Part shown: piece after piece, positions 1 to 8,366 of the stretch | How the letters are laid out: each line of letters opens with the position of its first letter | Numbering within the stretch: the stretch's first letter is position 1 | Assembly: GCA_022648295.1 (NCBI GenBank) | Contig: JALCME010000007.1 | Coordinates: 1-64,000, forward strand | DNA from: Bacteroides sp. | Lineage (GTDB): Bacteria > Bacteroidota > Bacteroidia > Bacteroidales > Bacteroidaceae | DNA: 64,000 nucleotides | Direction of reading: 5' to 3' | Position numbers and translations under genes: made by a program | The notes under the pieces: generated by a model | The model's input: the letters and a program-made list of their open reading frames with translations, nothing else | Database searches by the model: none | Told to the model about the DNA's origin: nothing

Positions 1-14
1 TTTAATCATGTTTT

Positions 15-74
15 AAAAGCCTTTTAATACATCAATGAAAGCCTTTCTTTTTAGTATTAAAAGCCTTTTAATTG
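15..74. repeat. 22-bp-period array of short dyad motifs
   Basis: The dyad core AAAAGCCTTTT occurs at 15-25 and 59-69, with a variant GAAAGCCTTTC at 37-47, so the three cores start exactly 22 bp apart. The TTTAATCATG at 1-10 resembles the tail of another unit, so the array probably continues left of the window. No ORF in the track covers it. The rest of 75-258 is A+T-rich sequence in which I see nothing definite. Function unknown; operator sites on one DNA face or a degraded intergenic repeat are both possible. Confidence 0.55.
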
Positions 75-258
75 ATAATAACTTAGGAAGGCAACCTAAA
101 TGTATAATTATAATACATACTGTCATGCTATTAAAACAAAAGACAAAGCTACTAAATCGCTATCTATTTGCGATAATCAGATAAGTGCATCTTCTGCCTG
201 AAAGATGAAATCATTCGTGAATGCATAGTATAATATAACGTAATCTCCACTTTTTTAC

Positions 259-266
259 TAACTTTG
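259..266 (+). promoter_or_regulatory. candidate Bacteroides -7 box
   Basis: TAACTTTG matches the Bacteroidetes -7 consensus TAnnTTTG and ends 7 bp before the ATG at 274. No clear -33 TTTG is seen at the expected spacing. If real, the transcript would be almost leaderless, or translation would start at the later ATG at 307. Confidence 0.4.
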
Positions 267-273
267 TCTTGAT

Positions 274-1038
274 ATGAAGAAGAGAAAAGCAGATAATATT
301 GTAATCATGAACTTCAGTCATATCTACGAGCAAGAAAAGTTCCTGCAAAATGCTCGTTTCCAATGGATAGACTGCACTGACGTGTACGGATGTAATTGTT
401 ATTGCGATTCGGATGCCATCAATGTATTGCAACAAAAAATAGCTATATATCCACCAGAAGGCATTCATTTTATTGATTCCGGGAATTATCACTACGTGAC
501 CAAGCTATGGACGGATAAAATAGAGCATCCTTTCTCACTTGTAGTTTTCGACCACCATCCTGATATGCAACCTTCATTATTTGAAGGACTCATGTCCTGT
601 GGGTGTTGGGTAAAAACAATATTAGACACTAATCCCCAATGCAAAAAGGTATGTATCATAGGAGCATCGGAAAAACTAATCAATGAAGAAAGAGACCCCA
701 TTTACAAAAACCGGCTCGTATTCTACAGCGAAAATGACTTAAAAAGAGAGGAGACATGGAAACAGTTCGCAGCTATTCACATCAAAGAACCTATTTATAT
801 TTCCGTAGATAAAGATGTACTTAGCAGGAAGTATGCTATCACAAATTGGGACCAAGGGACTTTATCTTTGGAGGAATTAAAAGAACTATTAGATTTGATT
901 ATTAAAAAGCAGCAAATCATAGGAGTAGATATATGCGGCGAATGTTCTGACACTATTAACCTGTTCAATTGCGGGGAAGATATAAAAACGAATAATTGCA
1001 CAAACAAAGACATTTTTCTTACCTTTGCCGACGCTTAG
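274..1038 (+). CDS. arginase/deacetylase-fold family protein
   Basis: A 254-residue protein with a pattern typical of the arginase (ureohydrolase) fold. The motif DHHPD stands where arginases have DAHxD, SVDKDVL resembles the second metal motif SxDxD, and the earlier SGNYHY may supply the first metal-binding histidine. This suggests a binuclear metal hydrolase acting on an amide or guanidino group in the cytoplasm, but the substrate cannot be named. The ATG at 274 keeps the first beta-strand (IVIMNF) whole; an ATG at 307 is an alternative. It is 34 bp upstream of the next ORF and in the same direction as the biotin genes, so co-transcription is possible. No signal peptide. Confidence 0.65.
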   Translation: MKKRKADNIVIMNFSHIYEQEKFLQNARFQWIDCTDVYGCNCYCDSDAINVLQQKIAIYPPEGIHFIDSGNYHYVTKLWTDKIEHPFSLVVFDHHPDMQPSLFEGLMSCGCWVKTILDTNPQCKKVCIIGASEKLINEERDPIYKNRLVFYSENDLKREETWKQFAAIHIKEPIYISVDKDVLSRKYAITNWDQGTLSLEELKELLDLIIKKQQIIGVDICGECSDTINLFNCGEDIKTNNCTNKDIFLTFADA

Positions 1039-1072
1039 CCGTTAACAGTGGTAAAGCATGTAGAGAACGAAA

Positions 1073-1522
1073 ATGAAAAAGAAACTGTCAAATAATCAAT
1101 TTATCCGTTTCCGACGCTGGAGCAGAAAGGCTTATGCAGCATTTGCCAGCATAGGAAAATGCGTTACCATTGGTTGCTTACGCAAAAGTGTGGCAGACAG
1201 TTCTTTATCTAAACAGCAAAATAGTAGTGCAGCCAAATGCGGACTTGAAAGTTATTCCGGTACAGTAAAAGGAGAGAACAAGGAGAATGGGCTCCCACCG
1301 GAATATGAAGACTTACTATCTTTAATTACAGAAAGAATAAAACTAAGAGAAACAATAGTTGAACCATGTTTTTGTATCCAACAAAATAGCGGTTCAATCA
1401 ACGCGTTTTATATAATCGAATCACCAAAAAGGTGCATGGAATATGGGAAATTATTCGTAATGAATACCCAAATTTCATGCACCTTTTTATTTTTTAACCA
1501 CATAAATGAAGAGAAAGGATGA
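1073..1522 (+). CDS. small hypothetical protein upstream of the biotin operon
   Basis: A 149-residue ORF. The basic N-terminus [11 protein letters not shown] followed by VTIG resembles, from memory, a motif in the N-terminal extensions of some Bacteroides TonB-dependent receptors and in short stand-alone proteins; this is not verified. The middle contains an acidic [12 protein letters not shown] segment. The last third, from about residue 96, is encoded by two strong RNA hairpins and looks little like protein, so the functional product may be only about 100 residues or the ORF may be partly a leader. Its TGA overlaps the bioBA start as ATGA, which would permit translational coupling. No function can be assigned. 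Confidence 0.45.
   Translation: MKKKLSNNQFIRFRRWSRKAYAAFASIGKCVTIGCLRKSVADSSLSKQQNSSAAKCGLESYSGTVKGENKENGLPPEYEDLLSLITERIKLRETIVEPCFCIQQNSGSINAFYIIESPKRCMEYGKLFVMNTQISCTFLFFNHINEEKG
1359..1488 (+). promoter_or_regulatory. tandem hairpins, candidate attenuator before bioBA
   Basis: Two inverted repeats follow each other. The first pairs TTGAACC (1359-1365) with GGTTCAA (1391-1397) and has an inner TTTTGT/ACAAAA stem. The second pairs AAAAAGGTGCATG (1426-1438) with CATGCACCTTTTT (1476-1488); partial pairing continues inward and a T-rich tract TTTTTATTTTTT follows. The second looks like a factor-independent terminator ending about 25 nt before the bioBA start. A terminator between an ORF and the gene it overlaps fits conditional termination better than simple operon insulation. 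No BirA-type operator was recognised. Confidence 0.5.
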
Positions 1523-3768
1523 GCAATACATCACATTCTAAAATCAATCTACTGAAAGAAAAGGTTATTCAAGGTTTAGCTATTAATCCGGCGGAAGCTA
1601 AATGGCTAGCTACCGAAGCCGACAAAAAACTGCTATATGAAGCGGCACATCAAATCAACCGTATAATGGCTTCACAAACATTCGACATGTGTTCCATCAT
1701 TAATGCCCGTTCCGGAAAATGTTCCGAGAATTGCAAGTGGTGTGCACAATCCGCTCACTATCAAACGCAAGCTGAAGTTTACGGACTAGTCAGTAAGGAG
1801 GAATGTCTTCAACATGCCCTTCATAATGAAGAGCAAGGAGTAGTGCGTTTTTCGTTGGTAACCAGCGGACGAAAACCATCATCCTTAGATATGAAAAAGC
1901 TTTGTGAAACAGCAAAACATATGCGCCGCCACTCATCCATAGCCTTATGCGCATCTTTGGGACTAGTGAATGAGGAAGAGTTACGGGCACTACACGAATC
2001 CGGGGTGACCCGCTATCACTGCAATCTGGAAACCGCTCCTTCTTATTTTCCAACGCTATGCAGCACACACACACAGAAAGATAAATTGGAAACATTAAAG
2101 GCTGCACGAAAAGTCGGGATGGACATTTGTTGTGGTGGTATCATAGGTATGGGTGAAAGCATGCAACAACGCATTGAGTTTGCCTTTACACTCAAAGATT
2201 TAAAAGTGCTATCCATACCCCTGAATTTACTACAACCGATAACAGGTACTCCCCTTCAAGGTCAGCCGTCTCTTTCTGAAGAAGAGGTTCTGACAACAAT
2301 CGCATTATTTCGCTTTATCAATCCCACTGCTTATCTCCGCTTTGCCGGCGGGCGTTCTCAATTAAGTCGTGAAGCTGTGCAAAAGGCATTGTATATAGGC
2401 ATCAATTCAGCAATTGTGGGAGATCTGCTTACCACCCTGGGGTCTAAAGTATCCGAAGACAAAGTATTGATAGAGGATGCAGGGTATCACTTCAGTGATT
2501 CGGACTTTGACCGGGAACATTTGTGGCACCCATATACTTCAACCACCAGCCCGATACCGGTTTATAAAGTAAAGTGGGCGGATGGAGTGAATCTGTTTCT
2601 TGAGAATGGGCAGACCTTAATAGATGGAATGTCTTCCTGGTGGTGTGCCATACATGGCTACAATCATCCGGTATTAAACCAGGCCATTGAAAGTCAACTT
2701 AAACAAATGTCCCACGTCATGTTCGGAGGACTGACCCACGAGCCCGCCATTGAATTAGGCAAACTATTGCTAAAAATAGCTCCACCTTCAATGCAAAAGA
2801 TCTTTTATGCTGATTCCGGTTCGGTAGCCGTGGAAGTTGCAATGAAAATGGCAGTGCAATATTGGTATGCTAAAGGAAAGAGTGAAAAGAATAATTTCAT
2901 AACCATACGAAGCGGCTATCATGGAGATACGTGGAATGCCATGTCAGTATGCGATCCAGTGACAGGCATGCATTCACTATTCGGCAGTGCATTACCCATA
3001 CGTTATTTTGTCGATCATCCCCACTCCCGCTTTGACGGAGAATGGAATCCCGATGACATTCTATCACTAAAAACGGCCATAGAAGCACATGCAGACGAAT
3101 TGGCAGCTCTTATTTTAGAGCCTATTGTACAAGGTGCAGGAGGGATGTGGTTTTATCACCCGCAATATTTACGGGAAGCGGATAAACTGTGCAAAGAGCA
3201 TAGCATTCTTTTAATATTCGATGAAATAGCGACAGGATTCGGACGAACCGGAAAGCTATTTGCCTGGGAACATGCCAACGTGGAACCGGATATCATGTGC
3301 ATTGGGAAATCACTAACCGGAGGATATATGACCCTGTCCGCCGTATTGACCACCAATGAGGTGGCCGATACAATATCCAACCATGATCCGGGAGTATTTA
3401 TGCACGGTCCCACGTTTATGGGTAATCCATTGGCATGTTCTGTTGCAGTAGCCTCCATCAACCTTCTATTATCATCCAATTGGCAGGATAAAATAAATCG
3501 AATAGAACAGCAAATGCGTAAGGAGCTGGAACCTGCACGTCAACTGCCTCAAGTTGAAGATGTACGGGTGCTGGGAGCTATTGGAGTGATTGAAACCAAA
3601 CAACCGGTAAACATGGAGCAAATGCAAAAGCTATTTCTGAAAGAAGGTATCTGGGTACGTCCATTCGGCAAACTGGTTTATATTATGCCTCCTTACATCA
3701 TCAAAGAAGAACAACTAACCTCCCTGACACATGGTCTGATCAATGTTGTCCGGCAAATCAATGGATAA
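1519..3768 (+). CDS. bioBA: BioB-BioA fusion: biotin synthase / DAPA aminotransferase
   Basis: A 749-residue bifunctional enzyme. Residues 1 to about 315 are biotin synthase, a radical-SAM enzyme that inserts sulfur into dethiobiotin; the cluster motif CSENCKWC has C68, C72 and C75. From about residue 330 (HLWHPY) it is adenosylmethionine-8-amino-7-oxononanoate aminotransferase, PLP-dependent, making 7,8-diaminopelargonate. It shows the BioA features [21 protein letters not shown] and GKSLTGG with the PLP lysine at K597. Each half is about normal family length, so this is a true fusion of the third and first-listed pathway steps rather than an ORF artefact. It overlaps bioF by 26 bp, consistent with one operon. 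Confidence 0.95.
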   Translation: MSNTSHSKINLLKEKVIQGLAINPAEAKWLATEADKKLLYEAAHQINRIMASQTFDMCSIINARSGKCSENCKWCAQSAHYQTQAEVYGLVSKEECLQHALHNEEQGVVRFSLVTSGRKPSSLDMKKLCETAKHMRRHSSIALCASLGLVNEEELRALHESGVTRYHCNLETAPSYFPTLCSTHTQKDKLETLKAARKVGMDICCGGIIGMGESMQQRIEFAFTLKDLKVLSIPLNLLQPITGTPLQGQPSLSEEEVLTTIALFRFINPTAYLRFAGGRSQLSREAVQKALYIGINSAIVGDLLTTLGSKVSEDKVLIEDAGYHFSDSDFDREHLWHPYTSTTSPIPVYKVKWADGVNLFLENGQTLIDGMSSWWCAIHGYNHPVLNQAIESQLKQMSHVMFGGLTHEPAIELGKLLLKIAPPSMQKIFYADSGSVAVEVAMKMAVQYWYAKGKSEKNNFITIRSGYHGDTWNAMSVCDPVTGMHSLFGSALPIRYFVDHPHSRFDGEWNPDDILSLKTAIEAHADELAALILEPIVQGAGGMWFYHPQYLREADKLCKEHSILLIFDEIATGFGRTGKLFAWEHANVEPDIMCIGKSLTGGYMTLSAVLTTNEVADTISNHDPGVFMHGPTFMGNPLACSVAVASINLLLSSNWQDKINRIEQQMRKELEPARQLPQVEDVRVLGAIGVIETKQPVNMEQMQKLFLKEGIWVRPFGKLVYIMPPYIIKEEQLTSLTHGLINVVRQING

Positions 3769-4933
3769 AACAGTAACTATGGAAATCATTAATCGAATGG
3801 AACAGGAGATGCAAGCCCTTAAATCAGCAGGGAATTTGCGTACTCTCCCCCCTTTATTGCATGAAAGCAAAAATATCATTGTCAAGGGAAAAACGATGCT
3901 GAATCTGTCTTCCAATGATTATCTGGGATTATCAACCAACATGGAACTCAAAGAAAGATTCTTAAAAGACATCACTCCCGAACGTTTCTTCCCCACTTCA
4001 TCGTCATCGCGTCTGCTGACCGGCAATTTTAGCATCTATGACGAATTGGAGCAAACACTTGCCAAACTCTTTGGTACGGAAGAAGCTTTGATCTTCAATA
4101 GTGGGTATCACGCCAACACCGGCATTCTACCGGCGGTAAGTGATGCACAGACTTTAATCTTGGCCGATAAACTAGTACATGCAAGTCTGATTGATGGCAT
4201 ACGCTTATCATCTGCACATTGCATCCGTTATCGCCACAATGATATGGGGCAAGTTGAGCGTTTGGTACATGAAAACCATTTGGCATATCGTGAGATTATC
4301 ATCGTTACGGAAAGTATTTTCAGCATGAATGGAGATGCAGCCAACCTAAATGCACTGGTAAAGTTGAAATATCAATACGATAATGTTCTACTCTATGTTG
4401 ACGAAGCGCATGCTTTCGGGGTACGGGGAGCTAACGGACTGGGATATGCAGAAGAAGAAAATTGTATTCACGACATCGATTTTTTAGTCGGTACATTTGG
4501 CAAAGCCATTGCTTCAGTAGGTGCATTCGTTGTTTGCAAACGCATTATCAAAGCGTATTTAGTTAACCGGATGCGGACATTTATTTTCACAACCGCCCTG
4601 CCTCCGCTCAATATAGCCTGGACACTTTTCATTGTAGAACAATTAAAAGAATGGCAGTCTCAGCGGGAACATCTGAAATTAATCAGTAAAGAACTTAAAG
4701 CAGCACTTATCCTAAAAGGATATAAATGCCCAAGTATCAGCCACATCATCCCCATGATTGTCGGGGCAAACGAAGCTACTATTTTACAAGCAGAAGCCCT
4801 ACAACAGCATGGGTTTTATGCCCTACCCGTACGTCCGCCTACAGTACCTGCAGGAACTTCCCGCATTCGTTTTTCACTTATGGCAGCACTATCAGCAGAT
4901 GAAATCAACCAATTGATTCAAAGCATCCAATAA
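3743..4933 (+). CDS. bioF: 8-amino-7-oxononanoate synthase
   Basis: A 396-residue alpha-oxoamine synthase of fold-type I. It condenses pimeloyl-ACP (or pimeloyl-CoA) with alanine to make 8-amino-7-oxononanoate, the substrate of the BioA half encoded just upstream. Motifs seen are NLSSNDYLG near the N-terminus, [12 protein letters not shown], and GTFGKAIAS with the PLP lysine at K254. The first ATG lies inside the end of bioBA; later in-frame ATGs at 3761 and 3779 would reduce or remove the overlap and are equally plausible starts. A 97-bp A+T-rich gap separates it from bioG. Confidence 0.93.
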   Translation: MLSGKSMDKTVTMEIINRMEQEMQALKSAGNLRTLPPLLHESKNIIVKGKTMLNLSSNDYLGLSTNMELKERFLKDITPERFFPTSSSSRLLTGNFSIYDELEQTLAKLFGTEEALIFNSGYHANTGILPAVSDAQTLILADKLVHASLIDGIRLSSAHCIRYRHNDMGQVERLVHENHLAYREIIIVTESIFSMNGDAANLNALVKLKYQYDNVLLYVDEAHAFGVRGANGLGYAEEENCIHDIDFLVGTFGKAIASVGAFVVCKRIIKAYLVNRMRTFIFTTALPPLNIAWTLFIVEQLKEWQSQREHLKLISKELKAALILKGYKCPSISHIIPMIVGANEATILQAEALQQHGFYALPVRPPTVPAGTSRIRFSLMAALSADEINQLIQSIQ

Positions 4934-5030
4934 GAGCATCAAGACTAAAAATTTACATCATAAAACTTAAGTAACAAGTAATCATAAAAGAAACAATTCA
5001 ATTATACCTAATAGAATAACACTAATAAGA

Positions 5031-5702
5031 ATGAAACAAAAGTTTATTATACAAGAACATCACCCCCGGCTATTACTATTCTTTGCCGGATGGGGAGCCG
5101 ACGAAACACCTTTCAAGAGTTACCATCCAACTCATAGCGATTATATGATCTGCTATGACTACCGCGACCTCTTCTTCAACGCAGAGGACCTCGCGGGTTA
5201 CTCTGAAATAAATTTGGTAGGCTGGTCCATGGGAGTCTGGGCAGCCACACAGCTATTCGGTACGTGGAATGCCAAATGTAACCTTCCTATCAAAAGTCGT
5301 ATAGCCCTTAACGGAACCCCCTATCCCATTGACGAACAGCGTGGCATACCACCACATATTTACGAAGGAACACTAGACGGCCTGTCAGGAGCTTCTTTAC
5401 ATAAATTCCTACGACGAATGTGTGCCGGGAAAGAGGCGTTCCGTGAATTTCTAACAGTTACCCCCACACGCCCGCTAGCGGAATTGAAAGAAGAATTAAT
5501 CCGAATAAAAGAGATGTACCTAACTCTTCCTACTCCGACTTTTCAATGGCAAGAAACCGTCATCGGAACTAACGACCGGATCATTCCACCGGAAAATCAA
5601 TTAAAAGCCTGGCAGGGCATCCAAACCCTCCAAACGGAAGATGCCCACTACCAAGCTGAATTATTCCACTATTACTTAGAAGAGAGATGGACAAAGAACT
5701 AA
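5031..5702 (+). CDS. bioG: pimeloyl-ACP methyl ester esterase BioG
   Basis: A 223-residue alpha/beta hydrolase of the DUF452/BioG family. It has the nucleophile elbow GWSMG with S66 and the family-typical early FFAGWG segment. BioG removes the methyl group from pimeloyl-ACP methyl ester, releasing pimeloyl-ACP for BioF; it replaces the BioH of enterobacteria. The 16-bp overlap with bioC, whose product adds that methyl group, supports the assignment. Length is normal for the family. Confidence 0.88.
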   Translation: MKQKFIIQEHHPRLLLFFAGWGADETPFKSYHPTHSDYMICYDYRDLFFNAEDLAGYSEINLVGWSMGVWAATQLFGTWNAKCNLPIKSRIALNGTPYPIDEQRGIPPHIYEGTLDGLSGASLHKFLRRMCAGKEAFREFLTVTPTRPLAELKEELIRIKEMYLTLPTPTFQWQETVIGTNDRIIPPENQLKAWQGIQTLQTEDAHYQAELFHYYLEERWTKN

Positions 5703-6457
5703 TAGCGAAGCGATTTAGCAAAGCAAAAGACACCTATACGGACACGGCATATATCCAACATCACATTGCAGAAAAGATGATCCGGCTTTTACTGACTCAC
5801 ACTTCATCCCGTTCTTTTCAACATATTGTAGAATTTGGATGTGGCACGGGCATCTACTCCAGGATTCTACAGCAAGAGTTTCATTCCAAAACGCTGTTAC
5901 TGAACGATCTCTGCCCGGCAATGGAAGACTACCTGCAAGTTCCACTGCAAACAGCGCAACAATCGTCCGTACAATTCATTGCCGGAGATGCCGAGCGTCT
6001 GAACTTTCCAAAAGGAACCGATCTGATTACGTCTTGCTCCACCCTGCAATGGTTTGATGATCCGCAAGCCTTTTTTATCCGCTGTCAACGTTTTCTGGAT
6101 ACAAATGGTTATCTGGCTTTCAGTACATTCGGGAAAGAGAACCTTCAGGAAATAAAGCAACTCACCGGAAAAGGCTTGAATTACTATTCAACAGAGCAAT
6201 TGCATGAAATGCTTGCTCCTTATTTTGAAGTCATTCATTGTGAAGAAGAGTTGCAATCCCTCATATTTGATTCTCCCATCCAAGTACTTTATCACCTTAA
6301 GCATACAGGTGTTACAGGAACCGAACATTGTACCTGGACGCGTAGCCGTTTACAGTCATTCAGTAATGAATATACCAGAGCATACTCGCAACCGGACGAT
6401 AAAGTCAGACTAACCTATCATCCGGAATACTTCATTTGTCGAAAAAGAAATCAATAG
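5687..6457 (+). CDS. bioC: malonyl-ACP O-methyltransferase BioC
   Basis: A 256-residue class I SAM-dependent methyltransferase. The SAM-binding motif VEFGCGTG lies at about residues 48-55, followed by the acidic-loop region NDLCPAM and the post-II segment LITSCSTLQWF, typical of BioC. BioC methylates malonyl-ACP so that fatty acid synthesis enzymes can extend it to pimeloyl-ACP methyl ester. Its start overlaps the end of bioG. A shift in reading frame by overlap rather than a gap suggests translational coupling of the methylating and demethylating enzymes. Confidence 0.9.
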   Translation: MDKELIAKRFSKAKDTYTDTAYIQHHIAEKMIRLLLTHTSSRSFQHIVEFGCGTGIYSRILQQEFHSKTLLLNDLCPAMEDYLQVPLQTAQQSSVQFIAGDAERLNFPKGTDLITSCSTLQWFDDPQAFFIRCQRFLDTNGYLAFSTFGKENLQEIKQLTGKGLNYYSTEQLHEMLAPYFEVIHCEEELQSLIFDSPIQVLYHLKHTGVTGTEHCTWTRSRLQSFSNEYTRAYSQPDDKVRLTYHPEYFICRKRNQ

Positions 6458-6490
6458 AACATAACACTTAAATAAAAGAATTACAGAAAC

Positions 6491-7135
6491 ATGAAAAGTA
6501 ACATTTATTTTATTAGTGGCATTGATACTGATACCGGAAAATCTTACTGTACAGCCTATCTGGCTAATACCATGATACAAAACGGTCATCATGTAATTAC
6601 CCAAAAGTTTATTCAAACAGGTAATGTCGGACGCTCTGAAGACATTGAGCTTCATCGTCGCCTAATGAATATTCCACCTACACCAGAAGATTTGAAGCAA
6701 TTAACCATGCCCGAAATATTCTCTTATCCCTGCTCTCCTCACCTGGCAGCACGCATTGATAAACGGGCCATTAATTTTAGCAAAATAGAACATGCCACTC
6801 AGGAACTTGCCAAACGATATGACACTGTTCTCATTGAAGGCGCAGGCGGATTGATGGTCCCACTCACGGAAGACTTCCTTACTATAGACTATATTCAAGA
6901 GAAAAAGTATCCACTGGTATTTGTAACTTCAGGGAAGTTAGGAAGTATCAATCATACTTTATTAAGTCTGGAAGCCATACAACACCGCAATATCCGACTC
7001 GATTATGTGCTCTACAACTTGTATCCCGTAGCTAAAGATACCACTATACAAGAAGATACCTTACAATACATCGAGAAATACTTAAAAAAGAATTTTCCAG
7101 AAACCCAATTTATGATTGTACCCGAAATGAAATAA
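6491..7135 (+). CDS. bioD: dethiobiotin synthetase
   Basis: A 214-residue P-loop enzyme that closes the ureido ring on 7,8-diaminopelargonate using CO2 and ATP. The N-terminal GIDTDTGKSY corresponds to the family GTDTxVGKT nucleotide-binding loop, and EGAGGLMVPL is the second diagnostic motif. It is the last gene of the biotin operon, 33 bp after bioC. With the BioBA fusion, BioF, BioG and BioC, the pathway from malonyl-ACP to biotin is complete in this locus. Confidence 0.93.
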   Translation: MKSNIYFISGIDTDTGKSYCTAYLANTMIQNGHHVITQKFIQTGNVGRSEDIELHRRLMNIPPTPEDLKQLTMPEIFSYPCSPHLAARIDKRAINFSKIEHATQELAKRYDTVLIEGAGGLMVPLTEDFLTIDYIQEKKYPLVFVTSGKLGSINHTLLSLEAIQHRNIRLDYVLYNLYPVAKDTTIQEDTLQYIEKYLKKNFPETQFMIVPEMK

Positions 7136-7141
7136 ATTGTG

Positions 7142-7149
7142 TATTTTTG
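7142..7149 (+). promoter_or_regulatory. candidate -7 box for the glycosyltransferase
   Basis: TATTTTTG fits TAnnTTTG, 28 bp before the ATG at 7178. A TTG at 7116-7118 is a possible -33 element, but the 23-bp spacing is longer than the usual 19-21. It suggests that the glycosyltransferase is transcribed separately from bioD. Confidence 0.4.
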
Positions 7150-7177
7150 CATCGCATAAATATTCGGTGCAATAAAT

Positions 7178-8350
7178 ATGAATACATTTACATTTGATAC
7201 GATAGAGCAGATCCTGCTGGCTGTAGTCGGCATTCTTTTCATTGTCCAGTCTCTATACTATTTGCTAGTTTACAATCGCATTCACCTGCGTAACCGGGCT
7301 GTAAAAAAAGAGAATGTGCACTTCAACGAGGAGCTGTCCCCCGTATCAGTCATAATCTGTGCCAGTGAAGAAGTAGATAATCTACGGAATAACTTAACTG
7401 CTGTATTGAGACAAGATTATCCGCAATTTGAAGTAATCGTAATCAATGATGGAAATACCGACGAAAGTGCAGACTACCTGACTTTACTCAGTGAGAGGTA
7501 CCGGAATCTTTATCACAGCTTTGTCCCCGACTCATCCAGATACATTAGTCGCAAGAAATTAGCCATAACCTTAGGAATAAAAGCCAGTAAATACGATTGG
7601 GTCGTATTTACGGAAGCGAACTGTCGCCCTGAAAGTAATCAATGGCTGCGCATGCTGGCACGAAATTTCACTTCACGTGCACAAGTTGTATTGGGCTACA
7701 GCGGCTATGAGCGAGGTAATAAATGGGTACATAAGAAGATTTCTTTTGATAATCTGTTTACCTCTATGCGCTATTTAGGAATGGCTCTAGCCGGGCATCC
7801 TTATATGGGTATCGGACGTAATATGGCCTATCGAAAAGAACTGTTTTATGCCCAAAAAGGCTTTTCCACTTATCTTAACTTACAACGAGGAGATGATGAT
7901 TTATTTATTAATCAGATAGCTACAACAGAAAATACCCGCGTAGAAATAGATAAAGACGCAATTGTGCGCATGCAGCCTGTGCCCCGCACCAAAGATTGGA
8001 AGGAAGAAAAAATAGGTTACCGTTCCACCGGCAAATACTATCATGGCATACAACGTCATCTAATAGGAATGGAAACCGCTTCCCGGCTATTATTTCACCT
8101 ATCGTGGATAACAACGGTTGTTGTTGGATTATTAAATAAGAATTGGATTATTCCCGCTATTGTATTTTTCCTGTTTCTATTACGATTCACTATGCAGGCC
8201 ATTATCATCAACACAACGGCAAAGGAATTGAACGAAAAGAGACGCTATTATTTTTCTCTTCCTTTGTTTGATATTCTACAGCCTCTACAATCACTACAAT
8301 GGAATCTTTATTGCCTATTCAGGAAGAAAAGCGACTTTACAAGAAAATAA
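7178..8350 (+). CDS. membrane GT2-family glycosyltransferase
   Basis: A 390-residue protein with an N-terminal membrane segment (about residues 10-30), a GT-A domain, and two or more hydrophobic segments near residues 300-350. The domain opens with VSVIICASEE and contains DGNTDES, the acidic FTEANC site and GDDDLFIN. This arrangement resembles processive or membrane-bound GT2 enzymes such as poly-GlcNAc synthases, so it probably adds sugars to a lipid or surface glycan at the inner membrane. Donor and product are unknown. It is convergent with the next gene, 16 bp apart, with no obvious terminator between. Confidence 0.75.
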   Translation: MNTFTFDTIEQILLAVVGILFIVQSLYYLLVYNRIHLRNRAVKKENVHFNEELSPVSVIICASEEVDNLRNNLTAVLRQDYPQFEVIVINDGNTDESADYLTLLSERYRNLYHSFVPDSSRYISRKKLAITLGIKASKYDWVVFTEANCRPESNQWLRMLARNFTSRAQVVLGYSGYERGNKWVHKKISFDNLFTSMRYLGMALAGHPYMGIGRNMAYRKELFYAQKGFSTYLNLQRGDDDLFINQIATTENTRVEIDKDAIVRMQPVPRTKDWKEEKIGYRSTGKYYHGIQRHLIGMETASRLLFHLSWITTVVVGLLNKNWIIPAIVFFLFLLRFTMQAIIINTTAKELNEKRRYYFSLPLFDILQPLQSLQWNLYCLFRKKSDFTRK

Positions 8351-8366
8351 GAGGAAAATTCATCTT

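Noticed and set aside
1426-1488. Simple end-of-operon terminator of the upstream gene
   Set aside because: Not excluded, but the ORF containing it runs through the hairpin and overlaps the bioBA start, and no separate promoter is seen between 1488 and 1519, so plain termination would silence bioBA.
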